From: an uncultured Nitrosomonas sp.
Lineage (GTDB): Bacteria; Pseudomonadota; Gammaproteobacteria; Burkholderiales; Nitrosomonadaceae
Length of the DNA: 64,000 bases
Assembly: GCA_902826115.1 (NCBI GenBank)
Contig: CADEDO010000011.1
Span: forward strand, 1-64,000
Direction: 5' to 3'
Position 1 is the first letter of the stretch, and each line of letters opens with the position of its first letter. The translations under genes and the position numbers were made by a program. Below are positions 55,507-64,000 of the stretch, one piece after another. The notes beneath the pieces were generated by a model. That model was not told the DNA's origin. It did not search any database and saw nothing but the letters and a program-made list of their open reading frames with translations.

Positions 55507-56649
55507 GTGTCACAACGCCCTCACGCCATCCTCGCACTTGCTGATGGGACTATTTTTCATGGCGTATCTATTGGCGTTGCAGGCATCAGAACGGGAGAAG
55601 TCGCTTTCAACACGGCAATGACCGGTTATCAGGAAATATTAACCGATCCGTCTTATTGCCAGCAAATCATTACCTTGACCTATCCACATATTGGCAATAC
55701 GGGCACCAACTTGGAAGATTTTGAATCCGGCAACATTAACAAAGTGTATGCGGCAGGTTTAGTGATTCGTGACCTTCCGCTGATGGCCAGTAGTCACCGC
55801 AAAACCCAGACACTATCCGAGTTCCTGTCGGATCAAAATGTAGTAGCCATCGCTGAGATTGATACACGCAAGCTAACCCGCATACTACGGGAGAAAGGCG
55901 CGCAATCCGGCTGCATCATGGCTGGAGAAATTAATGAAGACAAAGCACTGCAAACTGCCAGAGCATTCCCCGGCTTAGCCGGCATGGACCTTGCCAAGGT
56001 AGTCAGTTGCCAGCAATCGTACACTTGGACTGAAGGTGAGTGGTCACTCGAATCGGGTTATTCAACACGAGAAAATCCAAAATACCATGTAGCCGCATTT
56101 GATTTTGGTATTAAACGTACAATCTTGCGTAAGCTGGCACAACGTGATTGCAAAGTAACCGTATTTCCTGCACAGACTACAGCCGATGAGATTCTAGCCA
56201 TTCAACCCGATGGCGTGTTCCTTTCCAATGGCCCTGGTGATCCAGAACCTTGTGATTATGCAATCGAAGCTACCCGAGCATTGCTGAAAAAAAATATTCC
56301 CATCTTTGGCATTTGCCTGGGACATCAATTACTCGGATTAGCTACAGGTGCTCGCACCATCAAAATGAAGTTTGGCCACCATGGCGCCAATCATCCCGTA
56401 CAAGACATCAATAGCGGCAAAGTAATCATTACCAGCCAAAATCATGGCTTTGCGGTTGATATAGGCACGTTGCCGGAGAATGCGCGCATCACCCATGTGT
56501 CATTGTTTGATGGCAGCTTGCAGGGATTTGAATTAAGCGACAAACCTGCTTTCTGTTTTCAGGGTCATCCTGAAGCCAGTCCAGGACCACATGAAGCGGA
56601 TTATCTATTTGATCGCTTTATTAACATGATGCAACGTTATAAAAATTAA
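55507..56649 (+). CDS. carA: Carbamoyl-phosphate synthase small subunit
   Basis: Glutaminase subunit supplying ammonia to CarB for arginine and pyrimidine synthesis. The class I amidotransferase domain has the nucleophile Cys in [13 protein letters not shown] and the catalytic His-x-Glu in [13 protein letters not shown]. Length is 380 residues. The start is GTG 55507, with AAGGAG 6 bases upstream. carB follows after 67 bases. Confidence 0.98.
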   Translation: MSQRPHAILALADGTIFHGVSIGVAGIRTGEVAFNTAMTGYQEILTDPSYCQQIITLTYPHIGNTGTNLEDFESGNINKVYAAGLVIRDLPLMASSHRKTQTLSEFLSDQNVVAIAEIDTRKLTRILREKGAQSGCIMAGEINEDKALQTARAFPGLAGMDLAKVVSCQQSYTWTEGEWSLESGYSTRENPKYHVAAFDFGIKRTILRKLAQRDCKVTVFPAQTTADEILAIQPDGVFLSNGPGDPEPCDYAIEATRALLKKNIPIFGICLGHQLLGLATGARTIKMKFGHHGANHPVQDINSGKVIITSQNHGFAVDIGTLPENARITHVSLFDGSLQGFELSDKPAFCFQGHPEASPGPHEADYLFDRFINMMQRYKN

Positions 56650-56716
56650 TTTACACAGCGACAACATCAGATTCAAGAATCTAATAATTACCCCGTAATT
56701 TTTCCGGTCAAACAGT

Positions 56717-59700
56717 ATGCCTAAACGTACCGACATCAAATCCATTCTCATCATCGGCGCTGGCCCTATTATTATTGGTCAGGCTTGTGAGTTCGATTAT
56801 TCCGGTGTGCAAGCTTGCAAAGCTTTACGTGAAGAAGGCTATCGCATCATTCTGGTCAATTCCAATCCAGCCACGATCATGACCGACCCGGAAATGGCTG
56901 ATGCGACATATATTGAACCCATTACCTGGACCATGCTGGAAAAAATCATTGCGATGGAGCGCCCTGAAGCGTTACTGCCGACTATGGGCGGACAAACTGC
57001 ACTGAACTGTGCTCTTGATTTGGTTAAACACGGCGTATTGGAAAAATACGGTGTCGAGCTTATTGGCGCATCACGCGAAGCGATCGACATGGCAGAGGAC
57101 CGTGAAAAATTCAAACAAGCCATGACGCGTATTGGATTAGGCTCTGCCCGTTCCGCAGTAGCGCACAGCATAGAAGAAGCATTGCAAGTTCAAGCGATGG
57201 TCGGTTATCCCGTCATTATTCGCCCCTCTTTTACAATGGGTGGTAGTGGTGGTGGAATTGCATACAATCGCGAAGAATTTCTGGATATCTGTGAACGCGG
57301 ACTGGAAACTTCTCCGACCAAAGAGCTGCTAATTGAAGAATCCGTCATTGGTTGGAAAGAATTCGAGATGGAAGTGGTGCGCGACAAACAGGATAACTGC
57401 ATTATAGTTTGCGCCATTGAGAATTTCGATCCAATGGGCGTTCATACCGGCGATTCAATTACGGTAGCTCCTGCCCAAACATTAACTGATAAGGAATATC
57501 AGTTAATGCGTAATGCCTCCATTGCAGTATTACGTGAAATTGGTGTGGAAACGGGTGGCTCCAATGTGCAGTTTGCCATTAATCCCCAAAATGGCCGCAT
57601 GTTGGTAATCGAAATGAATCCGCGTGTATCACGTTCCTCTGCATTGGCATCTAAAGCAACTGGCTTTCCAATCGCGAAGATTGCCGCCAAACTGGCCGTT
57701 GGCTATACCCTCAACGAGCTCGGCAACGACATTACCGGTGGTGTAACGCCCGCATCTTTCGAACCGGCCATTGATTACGTCGTCACCAAGATTCCTCGCT
57801 TTGCTTTTGAAAAATTTCCACAAACGAATGATCGTCTAACCACTCAGATGAAATCGGTTGGCGAAGTTATGGCGATCGGACGTACTTTCCAGGAGTCACT
57901 ACAAAAGGCCTTGCGTGGACTAGAAACTGGCGTTGATGGATTGGATGAAAAAACCAATAATCTGGATACCATTCAAACTGAGCTGGCAAACCCTGGTCCA
58001 GAGCGCATCTGGTATATAGCGGATGCCTTTCGTTGTCATCTATCAATCGATGAAGTCCATGCCTTAACTCATATTGACATCTGGTTCCTAGCACATATTG
58101 AAGATCTGGTCAAACAAGAACAAGTACTCATTGGTCAAAAGCTGGAAACACTCGATAAACAAGCGTTACGCAAACTTAAACGCAGTGGTTTCTCTGATCG
58201 ACGCTTAGCGAAGCTGCTTAATACAGAACAAACCGCTGTGCGCATCCATCGCCATCAATTCAACTTACGTCCAGTCTATAAGCGTGTAGATACCTGCGCA
58301 GCTGAATTTGCCACCAGCACAGCCTACATGTACTCCACTTACGAAGACGAATGCGAATCCCAGCCTACCGACAAAAAGAAAATCATGGTGCTGGGTGGCG
58401 GTCCTAATCGCATCGGACAAGGCATCGAATTTGATTATTGTTGCGTTCACGCAGCGCTGGCTTTGCGTGAAGACGGTTTTGAAACCATCATGGTCAACTG
58501 TAACCCTGAAACGGTTTCAACTGACTATGACACCTCAGATCGTTTGTATTTTGAACCGTTGACGCTGGAAGATGTACTGGAAATTGTCGCAGTAGAAAAA
58601 CCGCATGGCGTGATTGTTCAATATGGTGGACAAACACCTCTTAAGCTTGCACGTGACTTGGAAGCAAATGGTGTACCGATCATTGGCACCAGCCCAGACA
58701 TGATTGATTGCGCAGAGGATCGAGAACGATTCCAACAGATGTTAGAAAAACTGGGTTTGCGGCAGCCACCTAATCGCACAGCACGCAATCCAGAGGCTGC
58801 CTTGGTTGCTGCAGAGGAAATTGGTTATCCATTGGTAGTCAGACCCAGTTATGTGTTAGGCGGGCGGGCAATGGAAGTCGTGCATGAGCGTGTCGACCTG
58901 GAACGTTATATGCGTGAGGCTGTCAAGGTATCAAATGATTCTCCTGTATTGTTGGATCATTTCCTCACCAATGCAACGGAAGTGGATGTCGACGCAATTT
59001 ATGATGGAGAAACCGTTCTGATTGGCGGCATTATGGAACATATCGAGCAAGCAGGTGTGCATTCTGGTGACTCTGCTTGTTCTCTACCAACCTTTAACTT
59101 ATCGCCTGAAATTCTGGATGAATTGCGTCGCCAAACAGCCGAAATGGCGCGCGCATTGAATGTCGTGGGCCTCATGAATGTTCAGTTTGCAATTCAGGAC
59201 AATATAGTCTATGTGCTTGAAGTCAATCCCAGAGCATCTCGCACAGTACCTTTCATTTCCAAAGCAACCGGTCTCCAGTTAGCAAAAATCTCAGCACGCT
59301 GCATGACAGGAAAAACATTGATTGAACAAGGAATCACCAAAGAAGTCATTCCTGAATATTATTCAGTCAAAGAAGCGGTATTCCCTTTTATCAAGCTGTC
59401 CGGTGTTGATACAATATTAGGCCCAGAAATGAAATCTACTGGTGAAGTGATGGGAATGGGGGTTACTTTTGCTGAGGCTTTTGTTAAATCTCAATTGGCA
59501 ACTGATGTTCGTCTGCCCACCTCCGGTAAGATTTTCATCAGTGTACGGCAATCTGATAAATTACACGCCATCGAAATTGCACGCAGCCTTGCAGAACTTG
59601 GCTTCACTCTCTATGCTACTCGAGGTACTGCCGCCGCGATGACTGAAGCCGGTATTGATGTCATCATTATCAACAAGGTTGCAGAAGGTCGCCCACATAT

Positions 59701-59941
59701 AGTAGATATGATAAAAAACGGCGAGATCAGCTTAATAATTAATACAGTTAAAAATCAGCGCAGCGCTATACGCGATTCATACTCGATTCGACATGCAGCA
59801 CTGCAAGCAAGAGTAACTTACTATACGACTTTGGCAGGTGCACGGGCTGCCTGTGTAGGCATAATTAATAGGCGGGAGCTACAAGCTTATAATTTGCAGA
59901 AATTACATATTCAGCTAAAAGAACGCGAAATTGCAAATTGA
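56717..59941 (+). CDS. carB: Carbamoyl-phosphate synthase large subunit
   Basis: Makes carbamoyl phosphate from bicarbonate, ammonia and two ATP. Two ATP-grasp halves are clear: the first starts [22 protein letters not shown], the second (about 560 on) [22 protein letters not shown]. The C-terminal allosteric MGS-like domain begins about residue 940. Length of 1074 residues matches E. coli (1073). With carA and the pyrRBX unit at 15-17.8 kb it covers the first pyrimidine steps. Confidence 0.98.
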   Translation: MPKRTDIKSILIIGAGPIIIGQACEFDYSGVQACKALREEGYRIILVNSNPATIMTDPEMADATYIEPITWTMLEKIIAMERPEALLPTMGGQTALNCALDLVKHGVLEKYGVELIGASREAIDMAEDREKFKQAMTRIGLGSARSAVAHSIEEALQVQAMVGYPVIIRPSFTMGGSGGGIAYNREEFLDICERGLETSPTKELLIEESVIGWKEFEMEVVRDKQDNCIIVCAIENFDPMGVHTGDSITVAPAQTLTDKEYQLMRNASIAVLREIGVETGGSNVQFAINPQNGRMLVIEMNPRVSRSSALASKATGFPIAKIAAKLAVGYTLNELGNDITGGVTPASFEPAIDYVVTKIPRFAFEKFPQTNDRLTTQMKSVGEVMAIGRTFQESLQKALRGLETGVDGLDEKTNNLDTIQTELANPGPERIWYIADAFRCHLSIDEVHALTHIDIWFLAHIEDLVKQEQVLIGQKLETLDKQALRKLKRSGFSDRRLAKLLNTEQTAVRIHRHQFNLRPVYKRVDTCAAEFATSTAYMYSTYEDECESQPTDKKKIMVLGGGPNRIGQGIEFDYCCVHAALALREDGFETIMVNCNPETVSTDYDTSDRLYFEPLTLEDVLEIVAVEKPHGVIVQYGGQTPLKLARDLEANGVPIIGTSPDMIDCAEDRERFQQMLEKLGLRQPPNRTARNPEAALVAAEEIGYPLVVRPSYVLGGRAMEVVHERVDLERYMREAVKVSNDSPVLLDHFLTNATEVDVDAIYDGETVLIGGIMEHIEQAGVHSGDSACSLPTFNLSPEILDELRRQTAEMARALNVVGLMNVQFAIQDNIVYVLEVNPRASRTVPFISKATGLQLAKISARCMTGKTLIEQGITKEVIPEYYSVKEAVFPFIKLSGVDTILGPEMKSTGEVMGMGVTFAEAFVKSQLATDVRLPTSGKIFISVRQSDKLHAIEIARSLAELGFTLYATRGTAAAMTEAGIDVIIINKVAEGRPHIVDMIKNGEISLIINTVKNQRSAIRDSYSIRHAALQARVTYYTTLAGARAACVGIINRRELQAYNLQKLHIQLKEREIAN

Positions 59942-59992
59942 TCTTTATCGATTATTGAACCACATGACGAAAATGAAAGGCAAAAAAATACG

Positions 59993-60469
59993 ATGAGTAC
60001 AATTCCATTAACGGTAGCAGGAGCGGAAGCACTGCGCAAGGAATTACATGAGATGAAAACTGTGCATCGCCCTGCGGTCATTGCAGCAATTGCCGAAGCC
60101 CGCTCTCATGGTGATCTTTCTGAGAATGCTGAATATGACGCCGCCAAGGAAAGACAAGGATTCATCGAGGGACGCATTGCCGAATTGGAAAGTAAATTAT
60201 CCAATGCGCAAATCATTAATCCAGCCCTCATTAATGCAGATGGCGCATGCGTATTTGGCGCAACAGTCGAACTGGAAGATTTACAAAGTGGTGAAACTGT
60301 TACTTATCAAATCGTAGGTGATGATGAGGCTAATATCAAAAATGGAAAAATTTCTATCAGCTCTCCCATCTCACGCGCATTAATAGGTAAATTTTCTGGC
60401 GATATTGCTGAAGTTCAAGCACCTGGCGGCATACGCGAGTACGAAATACTTGATGTCAAGTACATCTAA
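59993..60469 (+). CDS. greA: Transcription elongation factor GreA
   Basis: Rescues backtracked RNA polymerase by promoting transcript cleavage. The coiled-coil tip carries acidic residues in [18 protein letters not shown], and the C-terminal FKBP-like domain includes [14 protein letters not shown]. Length is 158 residues. It is 51 bases after carB, in a carAB-greA order common in betaproteobacteria. Confidence 0.97.
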   Translation: MSTIPLTVAGAEALRKELHEMKTVHRPAVIAAIAEARSHGDLSENAEYDAAKERQGFIEGRIAELESKLSNAQIINPALINADGACVFGATVELEDLQSGETVTYQIVGDDEANIKNGKISISSPISRALIGKFSGDIAEVQAPGGIREYEILDVKYI

Positions 60470-60488
60470 ATACTTTCATTGTTAAATA

Positions 60489-60848
60489 TCAACTCTGAAA
60501 ACTGCGCTTTGTACGAAATGGCTCACGTTTCTTTTTATTGGGGTTGGCCATACGAGTAGTCTTTTCATCACCATCTTCTGGTTTAGGTCGATAGATCACA
60601 AATATTTTACCAATATGCTGCACAGGTGCAGCTCCCAAACGTTGACAGATTTCTTCAAAAAGCGCGTTTCTAGCAATTCGATCATCAATTTGAACCTTAA
60701 CCTTGATCAATTCATGACTTAAAAGCCCACGATCCAATTCTTCAATAACACTGATCGTCAATCCACTTTTTCCGATCATCACTACTGGATTAAGCGCATG
60801 TGCTTGTGCTTTAAGTTCGCGCCGATGTGCAACAGTAAGTGTTAACAT
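60489..60848 (-). CDS. yhbY: RNA-binding protein YhbY (CRM domain)
   Basis: A small ribosome-assembly RNA-binding protein of the CRS1/YhbY family. It contains the CRM pattern: RRELKAQAHALNPVVMIGKSGLT, then ELIKVKVQ and GAAPVQHIGKIFVIYR. At 119 residues it is about 20 longer than the E. coli protein, owing to a Lys/Arg-rich tail (KKKREPFRTKR) that may add RNA affinity. It diverges from rlmE with a 30-base gap. Confidence 0.93.
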   Translation of the reverse strand: MLTLTVAHRRELKAQAHALNPVVMIGKSGLTISVIEELDRGLLSHELIKVKVQIDDRIARNALFEEICQRLGAAPVQHIGKIFVIYRPKPEDGDEKTTRMANPNKKKREPFRTKRSFQS

Positions 60849-60878
60849 AAATTCTCTTCAAATATATAATTCTACTTG

Positions 60879-61499
60879 ATGAAACAGGCCAAAACCAGCA
60901 AAGCTTGGATGAAAGAGCATGTTAATGATTTTTTTGTCAAACAATCTAAGAAAGACGGCTATCGCTCTCGAGCCGCATATAAGTTAATAGAAATCTCTGA
61001 ACGGGATCAGATACTGAAACCAGGCATGACAGTTGTCGATCTGGGAGCTGCACCTGGTAGCTGGTCTCAAGTTGCCAGTCACATTGTAGGCGCAAAAGGC
61101 AAAGTCATTGCATTGGATATCTTAGATATGCCCCCCCTGCCCGGGGTTGAATTTATTCGACATGATTTTAGAGAAGAATGTGCTGTGATTGAGCTAAATA
61201 ATCTGTTAAATGGTTGCCAACCTGATATTGTAATTTCAGACATGTCACCTAATATAAGTGGTATCGTAGTCAGTGACCAAGCCAAAAGTATGTATTTAGC
61301 TGAATTGGCATTAACTTTCTCAATTGAGCAACTGAACTACGATGGAAGTTTTCTGGTCAAAGTTTTTCAAGGCAGGGATTTTGATCAATTTATGCGTCAA
61401 ATGCGTACCGCATTCAAGAAAGTAATGGTACGTAAACCTAAGGCTTCGCGTGACCGTAGTAATGAATTATATTTATTAGGACTCGGGAAAAAGAAATAG
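60879..61499 (+). CDS. rlmE: 23S rRNA (uridine 2'-O) methyltransferase RlmE (FtsJ)
   Basis: Methylates U2552 of 23S rRNA. The K-D-K-E tetrad is found in YRSRAAYKL, ISDMSPN, FLVKVFQG and SNELYLLG, with SAM site VVDLGAAPGSWSQV. The ATG at 60879 gives 206 residues; a TTG one codon earlier is possible. It precedes ftsH, as in most Proteobacteria. Confidence 0.97.
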   Translation: MKQAKTSKAWMKEHVNDFFVKQSKKDGYRSRAAYKLIEISERDQILKPGMTVVDLGAAPGSWSQVASHIVGAKGKVIALDILDMPPLPGVEFIRHDFREECAVIELNNLLNGCQPDIVISDMSPNISGIVVSDQAKSMYLAELALTFSIEQLNYDGSFLVKVFQGRDFDQFMRQMRTAFKKVMVRKPKASRDRSNELYLLGLGKKK

Positions 61500-61564
61500 T
61501 CACCCTTCCCCTAAAAGTATTTCAAAGCGTAATGTATTAAGAAGTTTTAAGTTTTTAAACAAAA

Positions 61565-61595
61565 TTGCATATAACATGAGCCATTCTGTTATATT
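61565..61595 (+). promoter_or_regulatory. Possible ftsH promoter
   Basis: TTGCAT (61565-61570) and an extended -10, TGTTATATT (61587-61595), lie about 60 bases upstream of ftsH. I could not see a clear heat-shock sigma-32 pattern here, although ftsH is heat induced in other bacteria. Confidence 0.35.
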
Positions 61596-61655
61596 TCTAA
61601 AAATAGAGTTAGAATGATTAACCGAGGACTATAAGGTGCAAACCAAGGAGCTATT

Positions 61656-63575
61656 TTGAATAATCTAATTAAAAATATGGCCATTTGGCTAGTAATTGCA
61701 CTTGTGTTGATGACAGTATTTAATCAATTTAGCGTACGTCAACCGGCGCAAGTACCGATGGAATACTCTCAATTTATCACTGAATTGAATCAAGGTAGGA
61801 TTGCCAAAGTTGTTATTGAAGGACGAACGCTCAAAGGCACAAAGTCTGATGGCAGGCGCTTCACAACATATGCACCATCCGATCCCTGGATGGTCAGTGA
61901 TTTATTGAAAGCTGGCGTTATTATTGAAGCCAAACCGGAAGAAGAACCATCAATGATGATGAGCATTTTCATTTCTTGGTTCCCAATGCTATTGTTAATT
62001 GCCGTATGGATCTTCTTCATGCGTCAAATGCAAGGCGGCGGACGTAATGGGGGTGCATTCTCATTTGGTAAAAGTAAAGCACGAATGCTGGATAAAGCCG
62101 CTAACACAGTGACTTTTAATGATGTTGCCGGCTGCGAGGAAGCAAAAGAAGAAGTTGCAGAGTTGGTGGAGTTTCTACGTGATCCAACAAAATTTCAGAA
62201 ACTAGGTGGACGAATTCCAAGAGGAGTTTTGATGGTAGGTAGTCCTGGAACTGGCAAAACACTGCTTGCTCGCGCAATTGCAGGTGAAGCTCAAGTTCCT
62301 TTCTTTAGTATTTCTGGATCCGACTTCGTTGAAATGTTTGTAGGTGTGGGTGCATCCAGAGTACGCGACATGTTCGAGCAAGCAAAAAAACACGCACCTT
62401 GCATCATTTTTATTGATGAGATTGATGCGGTAGGTCGTCAACGAGGAGCAGGACTGGGCGGCGGAAATGATGAGCGCGAGCAAACGCTCAACCAATTACT
62501 GGTTGAAATGGATGGTTTTGAAGGTGCAATGGGAGTCATCGTCATTGCAGCAACCAATCGTCCTGATGTACTGGATCCTGCTTTGCTACGTCCAGGTCGT
62601 TTTGATCGCCAAGTAACCGTACCGCTACCTGACATTCGTGGACGTGAACAAATTCTTCATGTGCACATGCGCAAGGTACCACTTTCACCTGATGTGAAGG
62701 CTGATATTCTGGCACGTGGAACACCGGGTATGTCTGGGGCAGATCTTGCTAATTTAGTCAATGAAGCCGCACTATTTGCCGCACGCAGCAACAAGCGTTT
62801 AGTGGATATGGATGATTTTGAACGCGCAAAAGACAAAATCTTCATGGGTGCAGAACGACGCTCAATGGTAATGCCCGAACATGAGCGTCGCAATACTGCG
62901 TATCATGAATCAGGTCATGCAGTCGTGGCCCAATTGTTACCAAAAACCGATCCGGTTCATAAAGTAACAATTATTCCACGAGGCCGTGCTTTGGGTGTAA
63001 CCATGCAGCTACCTACAGAAGATCGCTTTAGTATGGAGCGCGAAGAAATACTGCAAAGAATTTCAGTAATGTTTGGTGGACGTATTGCTGAAGAAGTATT
63101 TATGAAACAAATGACTACTGGCGCATCCAATGATTTTGAACGAGCAACAGAATTAGCTCGTCAAATGGTAACTCAGTGGGGTATGTCAGATATTCTTGGT
63201 CCAATGGTATATGGTGAAAATGAAGGCGAAGTTTTTCTGGGTCGCTCAGTCACTACTCATAAAAACATGAGTGAAGCAACCATGCAAAAAGTCGATGCGG
63301 AAGTTCGTCGAATTGTTGATGAGCAATATGCTATTGCACGCCAACTCATTGAAGCTAATAAAGATAAGATTGAGGCCATGACCAAAGCTTTATTGGAATG
63401 GGAAACAATTGACAGTGATCAAATCAAGGATATCATGGAAGGTCGCCCACCACGCCCCCCTAAACCCCCACAATCAATGACTTCAACTACAAATGGTGAA
63501 TCGCCATCAGTTAAATCTGATGAAAAAAATGAACCAAAGGCGACTCCACAAGAGATAGTTAAAGAAATTGATTAA
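61656..63575 (+). CDS. ftsH: ATP-dependent zinc metalloprotease FtsH
   Basis: A membrane-bound AAA+ protease for quality control and for LpxC turnover in related bacteria. Two N-terminal membrane segments flank a periplasmic loop (about 1-30 and 100-125). Walker A is GSPGTGKT, Walker [16 protein letters not shown], and the zinc site is HESGH (HExGH form). Length is 639 residues. Start is TTG 61656 after AAGGAG. The C-terminal tail is Pro and Lys rich. It is followed by a terminator, then folP. Confidence 0.97.
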   Translation: MNNLIKNMAIWLVIALVLMTVFNQFSVRQPAQVPMEYSQFITELNQGRIAKVVIEGRTLKGTKSDGRRFTTYAPSDPWMVSDLLKAGVIIEAKPEEEPSMMMSIFISWFPMLLLIAVWIFFMRQMQGGGRNGGAFSFGKSKARMLDKAANTVTFNDVAGCEEAKEEVAELVEFLRDPTKFQKLGGRIPRGVLMVGSPGTGKTLLARAIAGEAQVPFFSISGSDFVEMFVGVGASRVRDMFEQAKKHAPCIIFIDEIDAVGRQRGAGLGGGNDEREQTLNQLLVEMDGFEGAMGVIVIAATNRPDVLDPALLRPGRFDRQVTVPLPDIRGREQILHVHMRKVPLSPDVKADILARGTPGMSGADLANLVNEAALFAARSNKRLVDMDDFERAKDKIFMGAERRSMVMPEHERRNTAYHESGHAVVAQLLPKTDPVHKVTIIPRGRALGVTMQLPTEDRFSMEREEILQRISVMFGGRIAEEVFMKQMTTGASNDFERATELARQMVTQWGMSDILGPMVYGENEGEVFLGRSVTTHKNMSEATMQKVDAEVRRIVDEQYAIARQLIEANKDKIEAMTKALLEWETIDSDQIKDIMEGRPPRPPKPPQSMTSTTNGESPSVKSDEKNEPKATPQEIVKEID

Positions 63576-63590
63576 TCATTGATAATTTAG

Positions 63591-63626
63591 AAAACGGGAT
63601 ACGATCAAAAAATCGTATCCCGTTTT
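63591..63626 (+). terminator. Rho-independent terminator after ftsH
   Basis: AAAACGGGATACGAT (63591-63605) pairs perfectly with ATCGTATCCCGTTTT (63612-63626), a 15-bp stem with a 6-base loop and a T-run. It lies 16 bases after the ftsH stop and separates it from folP. Confidence 0.93.
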
Positions 63627-63654
63627 TACTTCCTTAGTATCATTTATTTTAATT

Positions 63655-64000
63655 GTGCCCTTTCTACAGAAAGAAAATATATTCTCAATAAATCGCCCAC
63701 TGATTATGGGCATTGTCAATGTAACACCCGATTCCTTTTCGGATGGAGGACTGTATTTGTCAACCCAGAAAGCCATTGCACATGCAAGGAATCTCATCGA
63801 AGAAGGAGCTGATATTCTCGATATCGGCGGAGAATCAACCCGCCCAGGCAGTCAAGCAGTCAGCATTAATGAAGAGATAGATCGTGTTATCCCTGTATTG
63901 GAAGCACTTTTGAGTACCGGCACTCCGATCTCGATTGATACTTCAAAACCTCAAGTCATGAAGTGCGCTATAGAAGCCGGTGCTTTCATGATTAATGATG
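63655..64000 (+). CDS. folP: Dihydropteroate synthase (partial, runs off window)
   Basis: Joins pABA and dihydropterin pyrophosphate in folate synthesis; target of sulfonamides. The visible 115 residues include MGIVNVTPDSFSDGG, LIEEGADILDIGGESTRPG and ISIDTSKPQV, all family signatures. The best available start is GTG 63655, because no ATG precedes the core in frame; the ribosome binding site is poor, so the start is uncertain. The 3' end lies beyond 64000. Confidence 0.9.
   Translation, partial: MPFLQKENIFSINRPLIMGIVNVTPDSFSDGGLYLSTQKAIAHARNLIEEGADILDIGGESTRPGSQAVSINEEIDRVIPVLEALLSTGTPISIDTSKPQVMKCAIEAGAFMIND

Noticed and set aside
63576-63797. Minus-strand frame at the right end
   Set aside because: Antisense of the terminator and of folP, whose plus-strand motifs are unmistakable.
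1-64000. CRISPR arrays, tRNA genes, insertion sequences, prophage
   Set aside because: I looked for regularly spaced repeats, transposase-like proteins with flanking inverted repeats, integrases and tRNA cloverleaf signatures in the intergenic gaps and found none. A tRNA scan and a repeat search would confirm this.

Overview
The window looks like chromosomal DNA of a Gram-negative betaproteobacterium of the Nitrosomonas type. The evidence is the 5' end of a 16S rRNA gene at the left edge, the gene order (rpsP-rimM-trmD-rplS, carA-carB-greA, rlmE-ftsH-folP, metX-metW, hda with a HAD phosphatase), a ubiquinone hydroxylase (Coq7), lipopolysaccharide genes, and a PTS reduced to its regulatory parts. 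No ammonia-oxidation genes lie here, so the genus is inferred from 16S and gene style, not proven. Most of the window is housekeeping and encoded compactly, with many 4-base ATGA overlaps.

Layout. 0-2 kb: 16S rRNA (minus) with a strong promoter and boxA, preceded by prfB with a programmed +1 frameshift. 2-5.7 kb: ispD-ispF-thpR, then tsaB-rimI-family 4 uracil-DNA glycosylase. 5.7-15 kb: lplT, alr, a parvulin, yciI-yciB, rubredoxin with its reductase, mlaA and prlC. 15-21 kb: a pyrimidine operon yqgE-ruvX-pyrR-pyrB-pyrX whose dihydroorotase-like member lacks the HxH metal motif, then coq7 and a GlcF-like Fe-S protein. 21-23 kb: the S16/L19 operon, closed by a clear terminator.

23-30 kb carries small accessory genes and a surface-polysaccharide group on the minus strand: a putative polysaccharide transferase, an FkbM methyltransferase, a family 2 glycosyltransferase, an O-antigen ligase and an O-methyltransferase. 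Diverging from it at 30.3 kb is a tight, GC-richer operon: a CMP-KDO-synthetase-like enzyme, an HpaI-type aldolase, a D-2-hydroxyacid dehydrogenase, a sugar epimerase and a HAD phosphatase. I read it as a candidate route to an unusual CMP-activated 3-deoxy-ulosonic acid for the surface glycan. It is followed by pgl, an unknown protein with a HEPN-like RNKxxAH motif, and an orphan sulfotransferase.

37-49.5 kb is again mostly core: DUF455, metX-metW, ptsI-ptsH-EIIA, lysS, hda, an AI-2E-type permease, a class III aminotransferase (possibly HpnO) and a MoaD-like/Mut7-C fusion. 49.6-55.3 kb is accessory: a small lipoprotein below a perfect FNR-type box, then a two-gene operon of an exported di-heme cytochrome c peroxidase-like lipoprotein and a cytochrome P450, and a 5'-nucleotidase lipoprotein. 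55.5-64 kb: carA-carB-greA, yhbY, rlmE, ftsH and the start of folP.

The two most unusual units are the ulosonate cassette (30.3-34.3 kb) and the di-heme oxygenase/P450 pair (50.1-53.5 kb). No tRNA, CRISPR array, insertion sequence or prophage was seen.
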